Assembly: GCA_017307375.1 (NCBI GenBank)
Contig: JAFKFH010000009.1
Span: 248,001-312,000 of the forward strand
Length of the DNA: 64,000 nt
Direction: 5' to 3'
DNA from: Alphaproteobacteria bacterium
Lineage (GTDB): Bacteria; Pseudomonadota; Alphaproteobacteria; Ferrovibrionales; Ferrovibrionaceae
Notes under the pieces: model-generated
Told to the model about the DNA's origin: nothing
Database searches by the model: none
What the model saw: only the letters and a program-made list of their open reading frames with translations
Program-made: the position numbers and the translations under genes
In this document: in pieces, positions 17,079 to 25,943 of the stretch
How the letters are laid out: each line of letters begins with the position of its first letter
Numbering within the stretch: the first letter of the stretch is position 1

Positions 17079-18701
17079 CTAAAGCGCCCTGGCGCGCTCG
17101 CGCAGCTCGAACTTCTGGATCTTGCCGGTCGAGGTCTTCGGCAGCTCGGTGAAGACGACCGTCTTCGGCACCTTGAAGCGGGCCAGCCGGGCGCGGCAGA
17201 ACTCGATGATCTCGGCCTCGGTCGCGGCCTGGCCGGGCTTCAGCGTGACGAAGGCGCAGGGCGTCTCGCCCCAATGGCTGTCGGGGCGGGCGACCACCGC
17301 GGCCTCGAGCACCGCGGGATGCTGGTAGATCACCCCCTCGACCTCGAGCGTCGAGATGTTCTCGCCACCGGAAATGATGATGTCCTTCGACCGGTCCTTG
17401 ATCTGGACATAGCCGTCGGGGTGCTTGACGCCGAGATCGCCGGAATGGAACCACCCGCCGGCCAGTGCCTCCTCGGTGGCGGTGGGGTTCTTCAGATACC
17501 CCTTCATCACGATGTTGCCGCGGAACATGATCTCGCCCATCGTCTCGCCGTCGGCCGGCACCGGCTGCATCGTCGCCGGGTCGATGACGTCGAGTTCCTC
17601 GAGCATGTCGTAACGCACGCCCTGGCGCGCCTTCATCGCCGACCGCTCGCCCGGCGGCAGGTCGTCCCATTCCGCCTTCCAGGCGCAGACCACGGCCGGG
17701 CCGTAGACCTCGGTCAGGCCGTAGACATGGGTGATGAGGAAGCCGAGCTCCTCCATGCCGGCGATCACGGCGGGCGGCGGCGCCGCCCCGGCGGTCATCA
17801 CCTTGATGCCGCGGCGCAGCGTCGCCTTCGACGGCTCCGGCGCGTTGATCAGCATGGTCAGGACGGTCGGCGCGCCGCACATATGGGTGACGCCGTGGCG
17901 CACGAAGGCATCGTAGATCGCGACCGGATCGACCCGGCGCAGGCAGACATGCACCCCGGCCAGCATCGTGATCGTCCAGGGAAAGCACCAGCCGTTGCAG
18001 TGGAACATCGGCAGCGTCCACAGATAGACCGGATGATGGCCGAGATCCCAGGTGGTGACGTTGGCGACGGCGTTGAGATAGGCGCCGCGATGATGCAGCA
18101 CCACGCCCTTCGGGTTGCCGGTGGTGCCGGACGTGTAGTTCAGCGCGATCGCCTGCCATTCGTCGCGGATGCCCGGCGGCACGAAGGCCGGGTCGCCGGC
18201 GGCGAGGAAGGCTTCGTAGTCGATGTCGCCGATCAGGCTGCCGCCGACGGCCAGCACGTCGTCGATGTCGATGACGTAGGGCCGCTTGGTGCACTGGGCC
18301 AGCGCGGCATGGACGGTGGCCGAGAACTCGCGGTCGGTCAGCAGCACGCGTGCCTCGCCATGGTCGAGGATAAAGGCGATCGCGGCGGCATCGAGGCGGG
18401 TGTTGATCGAGTTCAGCACCGCGCCCAGCATCGGCACCGCGTAATGCGCCTCCAGATGCGCCGGCGTGTTCGGCGCGATCATCGCGACCGTGTCGCCCTC
18501 GCCGATGCCGAGGCCCTTGAGGCCCGCGGCCAGCCGCCGGCAGCGCTCCTGCAGCTGGGCATAGGTCAGGCGCAGGTCGCCATGCACGACCGCGAGGCGG
18601 TCGGGATAGACCTGGGCGGTCCGGGTCAGGAAGGTCAGCGGCGTCAGCGCCTCGTAATTGGCGCGGGTCTTCTCGAAGGTTTCGAACGGATTGACGTGCA
18701 T
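17079..18701 (-). CDS. AMP-dependent acyl-CoA synthetase (medium-chain/DmdB-like)
   Basis: This 540-residue ANL-family ligase activates a carboxylic acid to its CoA ester through an acyl-adenylate. The ATP-binding P-loop reads YTSGTTGNPKGVV, the MFHCNGW motif is typical of the fatty-acyl/methylmercaptopropionyl-CoA ligase branch, and the catalytic lysine lies in LPKTSTGKIQK. Substrate is not resolvable. The start MHVNPFETFE follows AGGAGGAG; the apparent extension to 19913 runs through other genes. With PrpE at 21.8 kb it could also be a target of the Pat-like enzyme. Confidence 0.9.
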   Translation of the reverse strand: MHVNPFETFEKTRANYEALTPLTFLTRTAQVYPDRLAVVHGDLRLTYAQLQERCRRLAAGLKGLGIGEGDTVAMIAPNTPAHLEAHYAVPMLGAVLNSINTRLDAAAIAFILDHGEARVLLTDREFSATVHAALAQCTKRPYVIDIDDVLAVGGSLIGDIDYEAFLAAGDPAFVPPGIRDEWQAIALNYTSGTTGNPKGVVLHHRGAYLNAVANVTTWDLGHHPVYLWTLPMFHCNGWCFPWTITMLAGVHVCLRRVDPVAIYDAFVRHGVTHMCGAPTVLTMLINAPEPSKATLRRGIKVMTAGAAPPPAVIAGMEELGFLITHVYGLTEVYGPAVVCAWKAEWDDLPPGERSAMKARQGVRYDMLEELDVIDPATMQPVPADGETMGEIMFRGNIVMKGYLKNPTATEEALAGGWFHSGDLGVKHPDGYVQIKDRSKDIIISGGENISTLEVEGVIYQHPAVLEAAVVARPDSHWGETPCAFVTLKPGQAATEAEIIEFCRARLARFKVPKTVVFTELPKTSTGKIQKFELRERARAL

Positions 18702-18754
18702 CGCCGGGTCTCCTCCTGACACGGCGCCCTTTATGTCGCGCCGGCGGAATGAAT

Positions 18755-19507
18755 TCAACCGATCGCGGCGTCGGCCAGCAGCTTGATCCCGACCAGGAAG
18801 GTGATGCCGTAGCACAGGCGGTAGAACCAGGTCGGGTTCAGCCGCCGCTGCAGCCAGATGCCGATGTAGGTGCCGACCGGCGCCGCCGGGATCAGCACCA
18901 GCGCGGTCCACAGGTTTTCGCTGGAGAACTGGCCGAGCCAGGCATAGGGGATCAGCTTGATGTAGTTGACCACGGCGAAGAAGATCACCGTGGTGCCGGT
19001 GTAGATCGCCGGGCTGAGCTGGCGCGGCAGCAGGTAGACGGCCAGTGGCGGGCCGCCGGCATGGGCGACGAAGCTGGTATAGCCCGACAGCGCCGACCAG
19101 AACGCCGCCCGCACCGGGCTGGCCGGCCGGGCGGCACGCGGCCGGATGCCGCCGCGCAGCCAGTTCAGCGTGAAGACGATCGCGATCAGCCCGACGATCA
19201 GGCGGATTTCGCGGTCGTGCACATAGCTGGCGGTCAGGGCGCCGACGACGATGCCGGCCAGCGCCGGCGGGATCAGCATGACCAGTTCCGCCCGGCTCCA
19301 TTGCCGGCGATAGGCCCAGACGCCGAACAGGTCGCTCAGGCACAGCACCGGCAGCAGGATGGCGGCGGCCTGCACGGCCGGTACCGCCAGCGCCATCAGC
19401 GGCACCGCGACGACACCGAGCCCGGCGCCGAAGCCGCCCTTGGAAATGCCCACGATCAGCACCGCGGGAATGGCGACGGCATAGAACCAGGGATCGGCGA
19501 GCGGCAT
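18755..19507 (-). CDS. TSUP (TauE/SafE) family membrane permease
   Basis: This 250-residue inner-membrane protein has seven to eight hydrophobic helices. It carries the TauE/SafE signature GISKGGFGAGLGVVAVPLMA at the N-terminus and HAGGPPLAVYLLP in the second half. Members move sulfite, sulfonates or other small anions; the substrate here is unknown. It lies 53 bp upstream of the acyl-CoA synthetase on the same strand and may be co-transcribed with it. It is divergent from gamma-glutamyltransferase. Confidence 0.88.
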   Translation of the reverse strand: MPLADPWFYAVAIPAVLIVGISKGGFGAGLGVVAVPLMALAVPAVQAAAILLPVLCLSDLFGVWAYRRQWSRAELVMLIPPALAGIVVGALTASYVHDREIRLIVGLIAIVFTLNWLRGGIRPRAARPASPVRAAFWSALSGYTSFVAHAGGPPLAVYLLPRQLSPAIYTGTTVIFFAVVNYIKLIPYAWLGQFSSENLWTALVLIPAAPVGTYIGIWLQRRLNPTWFYRLCYGITFLVGIKLLADAAIG

Positions 19508-19668
19508 GGCGGAAATCGACCGGGGGCTGGATGGCGCGGCGGCGGCGGATCGTCGCGACCCCGCCGCCGCCAGTCATAGCATTGCGCCGCCCGAGTCGCG
19601 CACCCCCTTGCTTTGCCCGGCCAACGTGGTTTGCTCGGCGCCGGAAACGTTCGAGGGAGGGAAGGCCG

Positions 19669-21429
19669 ATGCACGCGCCGCCATGCTGGAAACCCGCAAT
19701 GCTCGCCGCCGCGCTGCTGGCACTGGCGCTGAACCTGCCGGGCGCGGCCTTCGCCCAGGCCCCGGCGCAGCCGGAAGGGGCGAGCGGCCGGACCGAAAAG
19801 GCCGCGGTCGACGCGACCCGCGCGGTGGTGGCCAGCGCCAACCCGGTGGCCAGCCAGGTCGGGGCCGACATCCTCGCCGCCGGGGGCAGCGCCGCCGATG
19901 CCGCGATCGGCATCCAGCTCGCCCTGACGCTGGTCGAGCCGCAATCCTCCGGCCTCGGCGGCGGGGCCTTCGCGCTCTACTGGGTCGAGCGGCGCGGCCG
20001 GCTCACCTCCTACGACGCGCGCGAGACCGCGCCGGGCGGCGCCAACCCCGAGATGTTCCTCGATGGCGAGGGCAAGCCGATCCCGTTTGCCGACGGCGTG
20101 CTGGGCGGGCGGGCCATCGGCGTGCCGGGCACGCCGCGCCTGCTGGCGGAATTGCACCGCCGGCACGGCCGGCTGCCCTGGGCGCGGCTGTTCGACCCGG
20201 TGATCCGGCTGGCCGAACAGGGCTTTGCCATGTCGCCGCGCCTGGTCACGCTGCTCGGCCAGGAAAAGGCGCTGCGCAACGATCCGCTGGCCGCCGCCTA
20301 TTTCTACCAGCCGGACGGCCAGCCCAAGCCGGTCGGCACGATCCTGCGCAACCCCGACCTCGCCGCGACGCTGAAGACGCTGCAGCGCCGCGGCGCCGAC
20401 GGGTTCTACCGCGGCGACATCGCCCAGGCGATCCTCGCCCGCGTCGCCGAACCGCCGCGGCCGTCGTCGATGACCGCCGAGGACCTCGCCGGCTATCGCG
20501 TCCGGGAACGGCCGGTGGTCTGCGGCCCCTATCGCCGGTTCGAGGTATGCGGCATGGGCCCGCCCTCCTCCGGCGGCGTGGCGGTGGTGCAGATGCTCGG
20601 CCTGCTCGAACGCTTCGACCTCGCCGCGACCGGCGCCGGCACGCTCGCCTCGGTGCATCTGTTCACCCAGGCCCATCGCCTCGCCTTCGCCGACCGCAAC
20701 CGCTATCTCGCCGATCCCGATTTCGTGCCGCAACCGGTGGCCGGACTGCTCGATCGCGGCTATCTCGCCGCGCGCTCGGCCCTGATCGACCCGCAGCGCG
20801 ACATGGGCACGGCCCAGCCGGGCCAGCCGGCGCAGAAGGCCGCGGCGCTGGCCGACGACGCCTCGCCCGAACTGCCCTCGACCAGCCACCTGATCGTCGT
20901 CGACCGCTGGGGCGACGCGATCTCGATGACGACGACGATCGAGGATGCCTTCGGCGCGCGGCGCATGGTGCGCGGCTTCCTGCTCAACAACGAGATGACC
21001 GACTTCTCCTTCCTGCCGGCCCAGGGTGGCCAGCCGGTGGCCAACCGGGTCGAGGCGGGCAAGCGGCCGCGCTCGTCGATGGCGCCGACGATGGTGTTCG
21101 CCCCGGGCCGCAAGCTCGCGATGCTGCTCGGCTCGCCCGGCGGCTCGCAGATCATCGGCTATGCCGCGCAGACGGCGATCGCCCTGATCGACTGGCGGCT
21201 CGACCCGCAGGCGGCGGTCTCGGCCGGGCATTACGGCAACCCGAACGGCCCGACCCAGCTCGAACGCGGCACCGAGGCCGAACGGCTCGCCGACGGGCTG
21301 AAGGCGATGGGCCATGCCGACGTGCGGCTGGTGGAGATGACCTCGGGCCTCTCGGCGGTGATCCGCACCGGGCAAGGCTGGCAGGCCGGCGTCGACCCGC
21401 GCCGCGAAGGCCGGGCCATCGGATTCTGA
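19669..21429 (+). CDS. ggt: Gamma-glutamyltransferase
   Basis: This 586-residue periplasmic enzyme has an N-terminal signal peptide (cleavage near AAFAQA). It hydrolyses or transfers the gamma-glutamyl group of glutathione. The precursor cuts itself before a conserved threonine; here TSHLIVVDRWGDAISM supplies that residue (Thr405). The GGT pattern is also visible in GSAADAAIGIQLALTLVEPQ, SSGLGGGAF and LGSPGGSQII. The ATG follows GGGAGGGAAGG. It is divergent from the TSUP permease, with 161 bp between. Confidence 0.93.
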   Translation: MHAPPCWKPAMLAAALLALALNLPGAAFAQAPAQPEGASGRTEKAAVDATRAVVASANPVASQVGADILAAGGSAADAAIGIQLALTLVEPQSSGLGGGAFALYWVERRGRLTSYDARETAPGGANPEMFLDGEGKPIPFADGVLGGRAIGVPGTPRLLAELHRRHGRLPWARLFDPVIRLAEQGFAMSPRLVTLLGQEKALRNDPLAAAYFYQPDGQPKPVGTILRNPDLAATLKTLQRRGADGFYRGDIAQAILARVAEPPRPSSMTAEDLAGYRVRERPVVCGPYRRFEVCGMGPPSSGGVAVVQMLGLLERFDLAATGAGTLASVHLFTQAHRLAFADRNRYLADPDFVPQPVAGLLDRGYLAARSALIDPQRDMGTAQPGQPAQKAAALADDASPELPSTSHLIVVDRWGDAISMTTTIEDAFGARRMVRGFLLNNEMTDFSFLPAQGGQPVANRVEAGKRPRSSMAPTMVFAPGRKLAMLLGSPGGSQIIGYAAQTAIALIDWRLDPQAAVSAGHYGNPNGPTQLERGTEAERLADGLKAMGHADVRLVEMTSGLSAVIRTGQGWQAGVDPRREGRAIGF

Positions 21430-21752
21430 CGGACGATGTAAGGTAACGTGATACCGATGGATAATGTACAGAGGTCCGAAAGTTAAGATAGATTAACCAT
21501 CGATCGGTCGAGGCCGCTCTCGAGCCCGCACCCCGCCGGCTCCGCTGACGACGAAGAGCACGGCCTGATCCGCCGGCCGATTTCCAAGGCCCCGAGGCAC
21601 CCGCACCTTGGGGCCTTACTCTTTGGCGGCATGCCATCCACGAAAACTTGCACGACCGCCGGTGCAGAACTGCGACATCGCGCCGGCTTGACAGCGTTGC
21701 GCCCGCCTTGTTGGCTGTCGGGCAACGACAAGCCTGTGGGGGGGAAATGCCG
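21430..21752 (+). other. Gene-free spacer between ggt and prpE
   Basis: This 323-bp stretch has no convincing gene. It contains the ggt terminator (21586-21624) and, before prpE, a TTGACA (21688-21693) whose expected -10 position reads only TTGGCT. Any prpE promoter is therefore weak or activator-dependent. An AT-richer stretch (about 21440-21500) has no recognisable site. Confidence 0.5.
21586..21624 (+). terminator. Intrinsic terminator after ggt
   Basis: A 12-bp stem (AAGGCCCCGAGG with CCTTGGGGCCTT, one G-U pair) and an 8-nt loop are followed by ACTCTTT. Confidence 0.8.
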
Positions 21753-23648
21753 ATGAGCCGATATGACGAGGTCTACGCCCGCTCGCTCGACGAGCCGGAG
21801 GCGTTCTGGGCCGAGGCGGCCGAGGGCATTTCCTGGACCCGCAGATGGGACAAGGTGTTCGACGGCGGCCAGGGTCCCTATGGCCGCTGGTTCGTCGGGG
21901 CCGAGACCAATGCCTGCTGGAACGCGCTGGACCGCCATGTCGACGGCGGGCGGGCCGATCAGGTCGCGCTGATCTACGATTCGCCGGTGACCGGGCGGAT
22001 CCGGCGCTTCACCTATCGCGAGTTGCGCGACCTGGTGGCGCGTTTTGCCGGGGTGCTGAAAGCGCTGGGCGTCGGCCGCGGCGACCGGGTGCTGATCTAC
22101 ATGCCGATGGTGCCGGAGGCGGCGATCGCGATGCTGGCCACCGCCCGGCTCGGCGCGATCCATTCGGTGGTGTTCGGCGGCTTCGCCCCGCATGAGCTGG
22201 CCACCCGTATCGACGATGCCAAGCCGCGCGTGATCGTCGCCGGGTCCTGCGGCATCGAGCCCGGCCGCATCGTGCCCTACAAGCCGCTGCTGGACGCCGC
22301 CATCGACCAGTCGGCGACGAAACCCGAAGCCTGCATCGTGCTGCAGCGGCCGGAAGGGCCGGGCGAGCTGGTGCCCGGCCGCGACCACGACTGGGATGCG
22401 GCGATGGCACGGGCCGAGCCGGCCGACTGGGTGCCGGTCGCGGCGACCGACCCGCTCTACGTCCTCTACACCTCCGGCACCACCGGCGTGCCCAAGGGGG
22501 TGGTGCGCGATACCGGCGGGCATCTCGTCGCGCTGAAATGGTCGATGAACGGGGTCTACGGCGTCGATCCCGGCGAGGTGTTCTGGGCGGCATCGGACGT
22601 CGGCTGGGTGGTCGGCCATTCCTATATCGTCTATGCGCCGCTGGTCCACGGCGCCACCACCATCCTGTTCGAGGGCAAGCCGGTCGGCACGCCGAACGCC
22701 GGCGTCTACTGGCGCATCATCGCCGAGCACGGCGTGGTCGCGCTGTTCACCGCGCCCACCGCCTTCCGCGCGATCAAGCGCGACGACCCGGAGGGCAAGC
22801 TGCTGGCCGGGCACGACCTGTCGAAGTTCCGCACGCTGTTCCTGGCCGGCGAACGCGCCGATCCCGACACGATCCAGTGGGCCGAACGCATCCTCGACCG
22901 GCCGGTGCTGGACCACTGGTGGCAGACCGAGAGCGGGTCGCCGATGGCGGCCAACTGCGTCGGGCTGGGGCAGTTGCCGGTGCGCTACGGCTCGCCCACC
23001 AAGGCGGTGCCGGGCTATCGGATCGAGGTGGTCGACGACGGCTGCCATGCCGTGCCGGCCAACCAGATCGGCAACGTGGTGGTGCGCCTGCCGCTGCCGC
23101 CGGGCGCGCTGCCGACGCTGTGGCACAACGAGGCGGGCTTCGTGCGCTCCTACCTCGCGGAATTCCCCGGCTACTACAAGACCGGTGATGCCGGCTATCT
23201 CGACGACGACGGCTATCTCTACATCATGAGCCGCACCGACGACATCATCAACGTCGCCGGCCACCGCCTGTCCACCGGCGGCATGGAGGAGGTGCTGTCG
23301 GCCCACCCCGACGTCGCCGAATGCGCCGTGATCGGCGTCCACGACGACCTGAAGGGCCAGGTGCCGCTGGGCTTCCTGGTGCTGAAGAACGGCGTCGACA
23401 AGCCGCATGCCGAGATCGTCGCCGAGGTGGTGCGGATGGTGCGCGACCAGATCGGCCCGGTCGCCGCGTTCAAGCAGGCGGTGGTGGTCAAGCGCCTGCC
23501 CAAGACGCGGTCGGGCAAGATCCTGCGCGGCACGATGCAGAAGATCGCCGATGCCCAGGACTACAAGATGCCGGCGACCATCGACGATCCCGCGATCCTC
23601 GAGGAGATCAGCGCCGACCTGAAGCCGATCGGGTACGCGCGCGGCTGA
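21753..23648 (+). CDS. prpE: Propionyl-CoA synthetase (PrpE-like, AMP-forming)
   Basis: This 631-residue acetyl/propionyl-CoA synthetase family enzyme has an N-terminal Acs cap region and the ATP-binding YTSGTTGVPKGVVRDTGGH. The RDTGGH ending is typical of PrpE rather than Acs. The C-terminal lysine lies in KTRSGKILRGTM (Lys589). It makes propionyl-CoA from propionate, ATP and CoA. Lys589 is the residue that Pat-type acetyltransferases modify to switch the enzyme off. I place the start at the ATG 7 nt after GGGGGGA; an in-frame ATG at 21747 is closer to it. Confidence 0.9.
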   Translation: MSRYDEVYARSLDEPEAFWAEAAEGISWTRRWDKVFDGGQGPYGRWFVGAETNACWNALDRHVDGGRADQVALIYDSPVTGRIRRFTYRELRDLVARFAGVLKALGVGRGDRVLIYMPMVPEAAIAMLATARLGAIHSVVFGGFAPHELATRIDDAKPRVIVAGSCGIEPGRIVPYKPLLDAAIDQSATKPEACIVLQRPEGPGELVPGRDHDWDAAMARAEPADWVPVAATDPLYVLYTSGTTGVPKGVVRDTGGHLVALKWSMNGVYGVDPGEVFWAASDVGWVVGHSYIVYAPLVHGATTILFEGKPVGTPNAGVYWRIIAEHGVVALFTAPTAFRAIKRDDPEGKLLAGHDLSKFRTLFLAGERADPDTIQWAERILDRPVLDHWWQTESGSPMAANCVGLGQLPVRYGSPTKAVPGYRIEVVDDGCHAVPANQIGNVVVRLPLPPGALPTLWHNEAGFVRSYLAEFPGYYKTGDAGYLDDDGYLYIMSRTDDIINVAGHRLSTGGMEEVLSAHPDVAECAVIGVHDDLKGQVPLGFLVLKNGVDKPHAEIVAEVVRMVRDQIGPVAAFKQAVVVKRLPKTRSGKILRGTMQKIADAQDYKMPATIDDPAILEEISADLKPIGYARG

Positions 23649-23666
23649 CGGGTGATGCCGGACGCG

Positions 23667-23695
23667 GCGGGGCCGGGCCTCACGCCTGGCCCCGC
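23667..23695. terminator. Hairpin between convergent genes
   Basis: GCGGGGCC (23667-23674) pairs with GGCCCCGC (23688-23695) around a 13-nt loop, between the prpE stop and the end of the convergent gene. The following T-run is poor, so termination is only likely. Confidence 0.4.
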
Positions 23696-24672
23696 AGCGC
23701 CTTCTTGATGTCGATATAGACGGCGTCGGCCGCCTGGCCGCGATGGCCGCGCGTCAGCTCGGCCAGGCCGTCGATGATCGCACCGATGCCGGCCCGCAGG
23801 TCGGCACTGTCGCAGAGGGCGATGTCGCGCAGGATGCGGTCGCGCCGCGGCGGCAGGCGATAGACGCTCTTCAGCTTGAGTTCGTTCAACTCCCGCACCA
23901 GGTCGAGCAGCGTGTCGATCGCCTGGTCGGTATCGGGCAGCGAATCGTCCGATCGCAGGAAGTCGACCACCGCGTCGAGTTCCTCGTAGGAATAGGGATC
24001 GCGCGCGGTCAGCCACAGGGCCAGCGCCCCGGTCAGCGCGGCCAGATAGGGCTGGGCCAGGGTCTGGCTGTAGAAATCGTGGCGGGCGGCATGACCCGCC
24101 GGCGCGCGGGCCGCCATCGCCTGGCCGGCCTGGACATAGGCGCGGCTCTGCGCCGCGGCGACGCGCTCGACCTCGGCCGGGGCGGCGTCGGGGGCATGGC
24201 GCTGGGCCCGCAGATAGGCGCGGTCGGCCTGCGGGTTCTTTTCCCAGAAGCCGACGATGGCGCGCAGCAGCGCGACGAAGCGGCCGTCGTCGAGCGTCGG
24301 CGAACTGATGAAGCGGGCATCGTCGCCCAGCGAGATCACGCCCGGCCGCGGCACGCCGATGCGCGGCAGCCGCGCGCGCAGCTCGACCCAGCTGAGCCGG
24401 GTCCTGGGGCTGGGTTCGTAGAACGGGTTGCGCCAGTACAGCGCGAACCAGCCGATCGCCATGCCGAACTTGGCCGAGGCCAGCTGCGAGGCACCGATCA
24501 GCGAAGTGTCGACCAGCGCCTTGATCTCGTCATCCTCGTCGACCTGATAGAGGCTGCGGGCCGAGTTGCGCTTCTGCGCCGGAATGGCGATGCCGACCGA
24601 ATAGGCCGGCGAGCTGACGCTTCCGAGCAGGTCGAGATAGGCGCGTTCGACGGCGGGATCCTGATGGGGCAT
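23680..24672 (-). CDS. Uncharacterised 330-residue protein
   Basis: I do not recognise this family with confidence. Residues 20-115 contain PAQKRNSARSLYQVDEDDEI, then ALVDTSLIGASQLASAKFG and FALYWRN. That order (start of a loading motif, an acidic eEI...LvDTSl element, a short hydrophobic strand, a Trp-Arg-Asn turn) recalls bacterial PH-like domains, but this is speculative. The rest is helical, with an Ala-rich centre and an acidic, Leu-rich stretch (about 250-285). There is no signal peptide. It lies 33 bp after the MFS gene and is probably its operon partner. Confidence 0.75.
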   Translation of the reverse strand: MPHQDPAVERAYLDLLGSVSSPAYSVGIAIPAQKRNSARSLYQVDEDDEIKALVDTSLIGASQLASAKFGMAIGWFALYWRNPFYEPSPRTRLSWVELRARLPRIGVPRPGVISLGDDARFISSPTLDDGRFVALLRAIVGFWEKNPQADRAYLRAQRHAPDAAPAEVERVAAAQSRAYVQAGQAMAARAPAGHAARHDFYSQTLAQPYLAALTGALALWLTARDPYSYEELDAVVDFLRSDDSLPDTDQAIDTLLDLVRELNELKLKSVYRLPPRRDRILRDIALCDSADLRAGIGAIIDGLAELTRGHRGQAADAVYIDIKKALRGQA

Positions 24673-24705
24673 GGGGCGCCAGTGTGCCGGGCCGCAGGGT
24701 TACGG

Positions 24706-25851
24706 TCAACGCAAGCGGCGCAGCATGACCACCGCGACGGCCGCGGCGCCGAGCGACAGCCCGGCCATCGCGAGATAGGCGTAGGGCCCGGCGGCATGGT
24801 AGAGCGGCCCGACCAGCCACATCATCGGCGCCAGCATCAGCCCGGTCGAGATCAGCGCCGACAGGCTCTGGGCCGAGGCCGACAGTTCCGGGGCCAGGGT
24901 GCGGGCGACGAAATGGATCGAGGCCTGGAAGCCGGCGGCGAAGGTCAGCGCGTGCAGCGGCTGGACCAGCACCAGCACCACCGGGTCGGTCGTCGCGGCC
25001 GTCAGCGTCCAGCGCACCACGCCGCCGATGCCGGCAAACAGCAGCAGCCAGGCCGGGCCGAAGCGCCGCACCAGCCGGTCGCCGTAGACGAAGAAGATGA
25101 TCTCGGCGATCACCCCCTCGGCCCAGAGGAAGCCGATGAAGCCGTCGCTCAAGCCCGCCTGGCGCCAGTAGATCGAGCCGAAGACGTAGAACAGCGCGTG
25201 GCTGGCCTGGGTCAGGCCGTTGCCCAGCACGAAGATGCGGAAGCGCGGGTCGGACAGCACTGCGGTCAGCGGCGCGCGGGCGCGCCGGGCCCCCTCCTCG
25301 ACCTGCCAGTCCGGCAGGATGAAGGCGACGCCGACGGTCAGCACCAGGCCCGCCATCATCGCCTGCCAGATCAGCCCGGCGTCGCGGCCCTGCAGCATGA
25401 AGCCGAAGATCAGCGCCACGATCATGAAGGTGATCGAGCCCCAGACCCGGATGCGGCCGTAATCGAGCTGGCGGGCGCGCACCGCCAGCATCGTCAGGCT
25501 GTCCATCAGCGACACTTGCGGGGCGGTGAAGAAGCCGAACAGGAAGGCGATGGCGACGTAGTGCCAGGGCGCGCTGGCGAAATGATAGAGGCCGTAGGCG
25601 GCCAGCGAGCACCAGGTCAGCACCAGGATCGGTGCCCGCCGCCGCCCGGTCACGTCGACGACATGCCCGGCGATCGGCAGGGCGGCGACTCGCGCCATCG
25701 CGCCCACCGCCATCACCAGGCCGATGGCGCTCTCGGCCAGGCCCTGGGCCGCCAGCCAGACCGGAAAGAACGGCACATTGATCCCGGCGGTCGTGAAAAA
25801 CGCGCCGTAGAAGCCGGCCAGGCGGAGCTGAAGGGTGCGGTTTGCGTCCAT
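24706..25851 (-). CDS. MFS permease of the 3-phenylpropionate transporter (HcaT-like) group
   Basis: This 381-residue permease has about twelve membrane helices. GINVPFFPVWLAAQGLAES near the start and YGRIRVWGSITFM in the first half are typical of the MFS_1-like/PPP group that includes HcaT and nucleoside symporters. A proton-coupled import role is likely, but the substrate is unknown. The start codon is divergent from the ABC ATPase gene, 92 bp away. The unknown 330-residue protein follows on the same strand. Confidence 0.85.
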   Translation of the reverse strand: MDANRTLQLRLAGFYGAFFTTAGINVPFFPVWLAAQGLAESAIGLVMAVGAMARVAALPIAGHVVDVTGRRRAPILVLTWCSLAAYGLYHFASAPWHYVAIAFLFGFFTAPQVSLMDSLTMLAVRARQLDYGRIRVWGSITFMIVALIFGFMLQGRDAGLIWQAMMAGLVLTVGVAFILPDWQVEEGARRARAPLTAVLSDPRFRIFVLGNGLTQASHALFYVFGSIYWRQAGLSDGFIGFLWAEGVIAEIIFFVYGDRLVRRFGPAWLLLFAGIGGVVRWTLTAATTDPVVLVLVQPLHALTFAAGFQASIHFVARTLAPELSASAQSLSALISTGLMLAPMMWLVGPLYHAAGPYAYLAMAGLSLGAAAVAVVMLRRLR

Positions 25852-25943
25852 GAAGGGCGACAGGCTAACGCAGGGCTTGTTGCAGGCGAAACCTTTCCGT
25901 CATAATGCAGCGCAACATAATGCGGCCGGGGGGCTTTCACCGA

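Noticed and set aside
21688-21716. A strong sigma-70 or sigma-54 promoter for prpE
   Set aside because: TTGACA lacks a matching -10 box at 16-18 bp, and the GG/GC spacing does not fit sigma-54.
23743-25905. A 720-codon frame antisense to the MFS and unknown genes
   Set aside because: Its translation is low-complexity (Gln/Arg/Gly/His-rich). The minus-strand frames carry a recognisable MFS permease.
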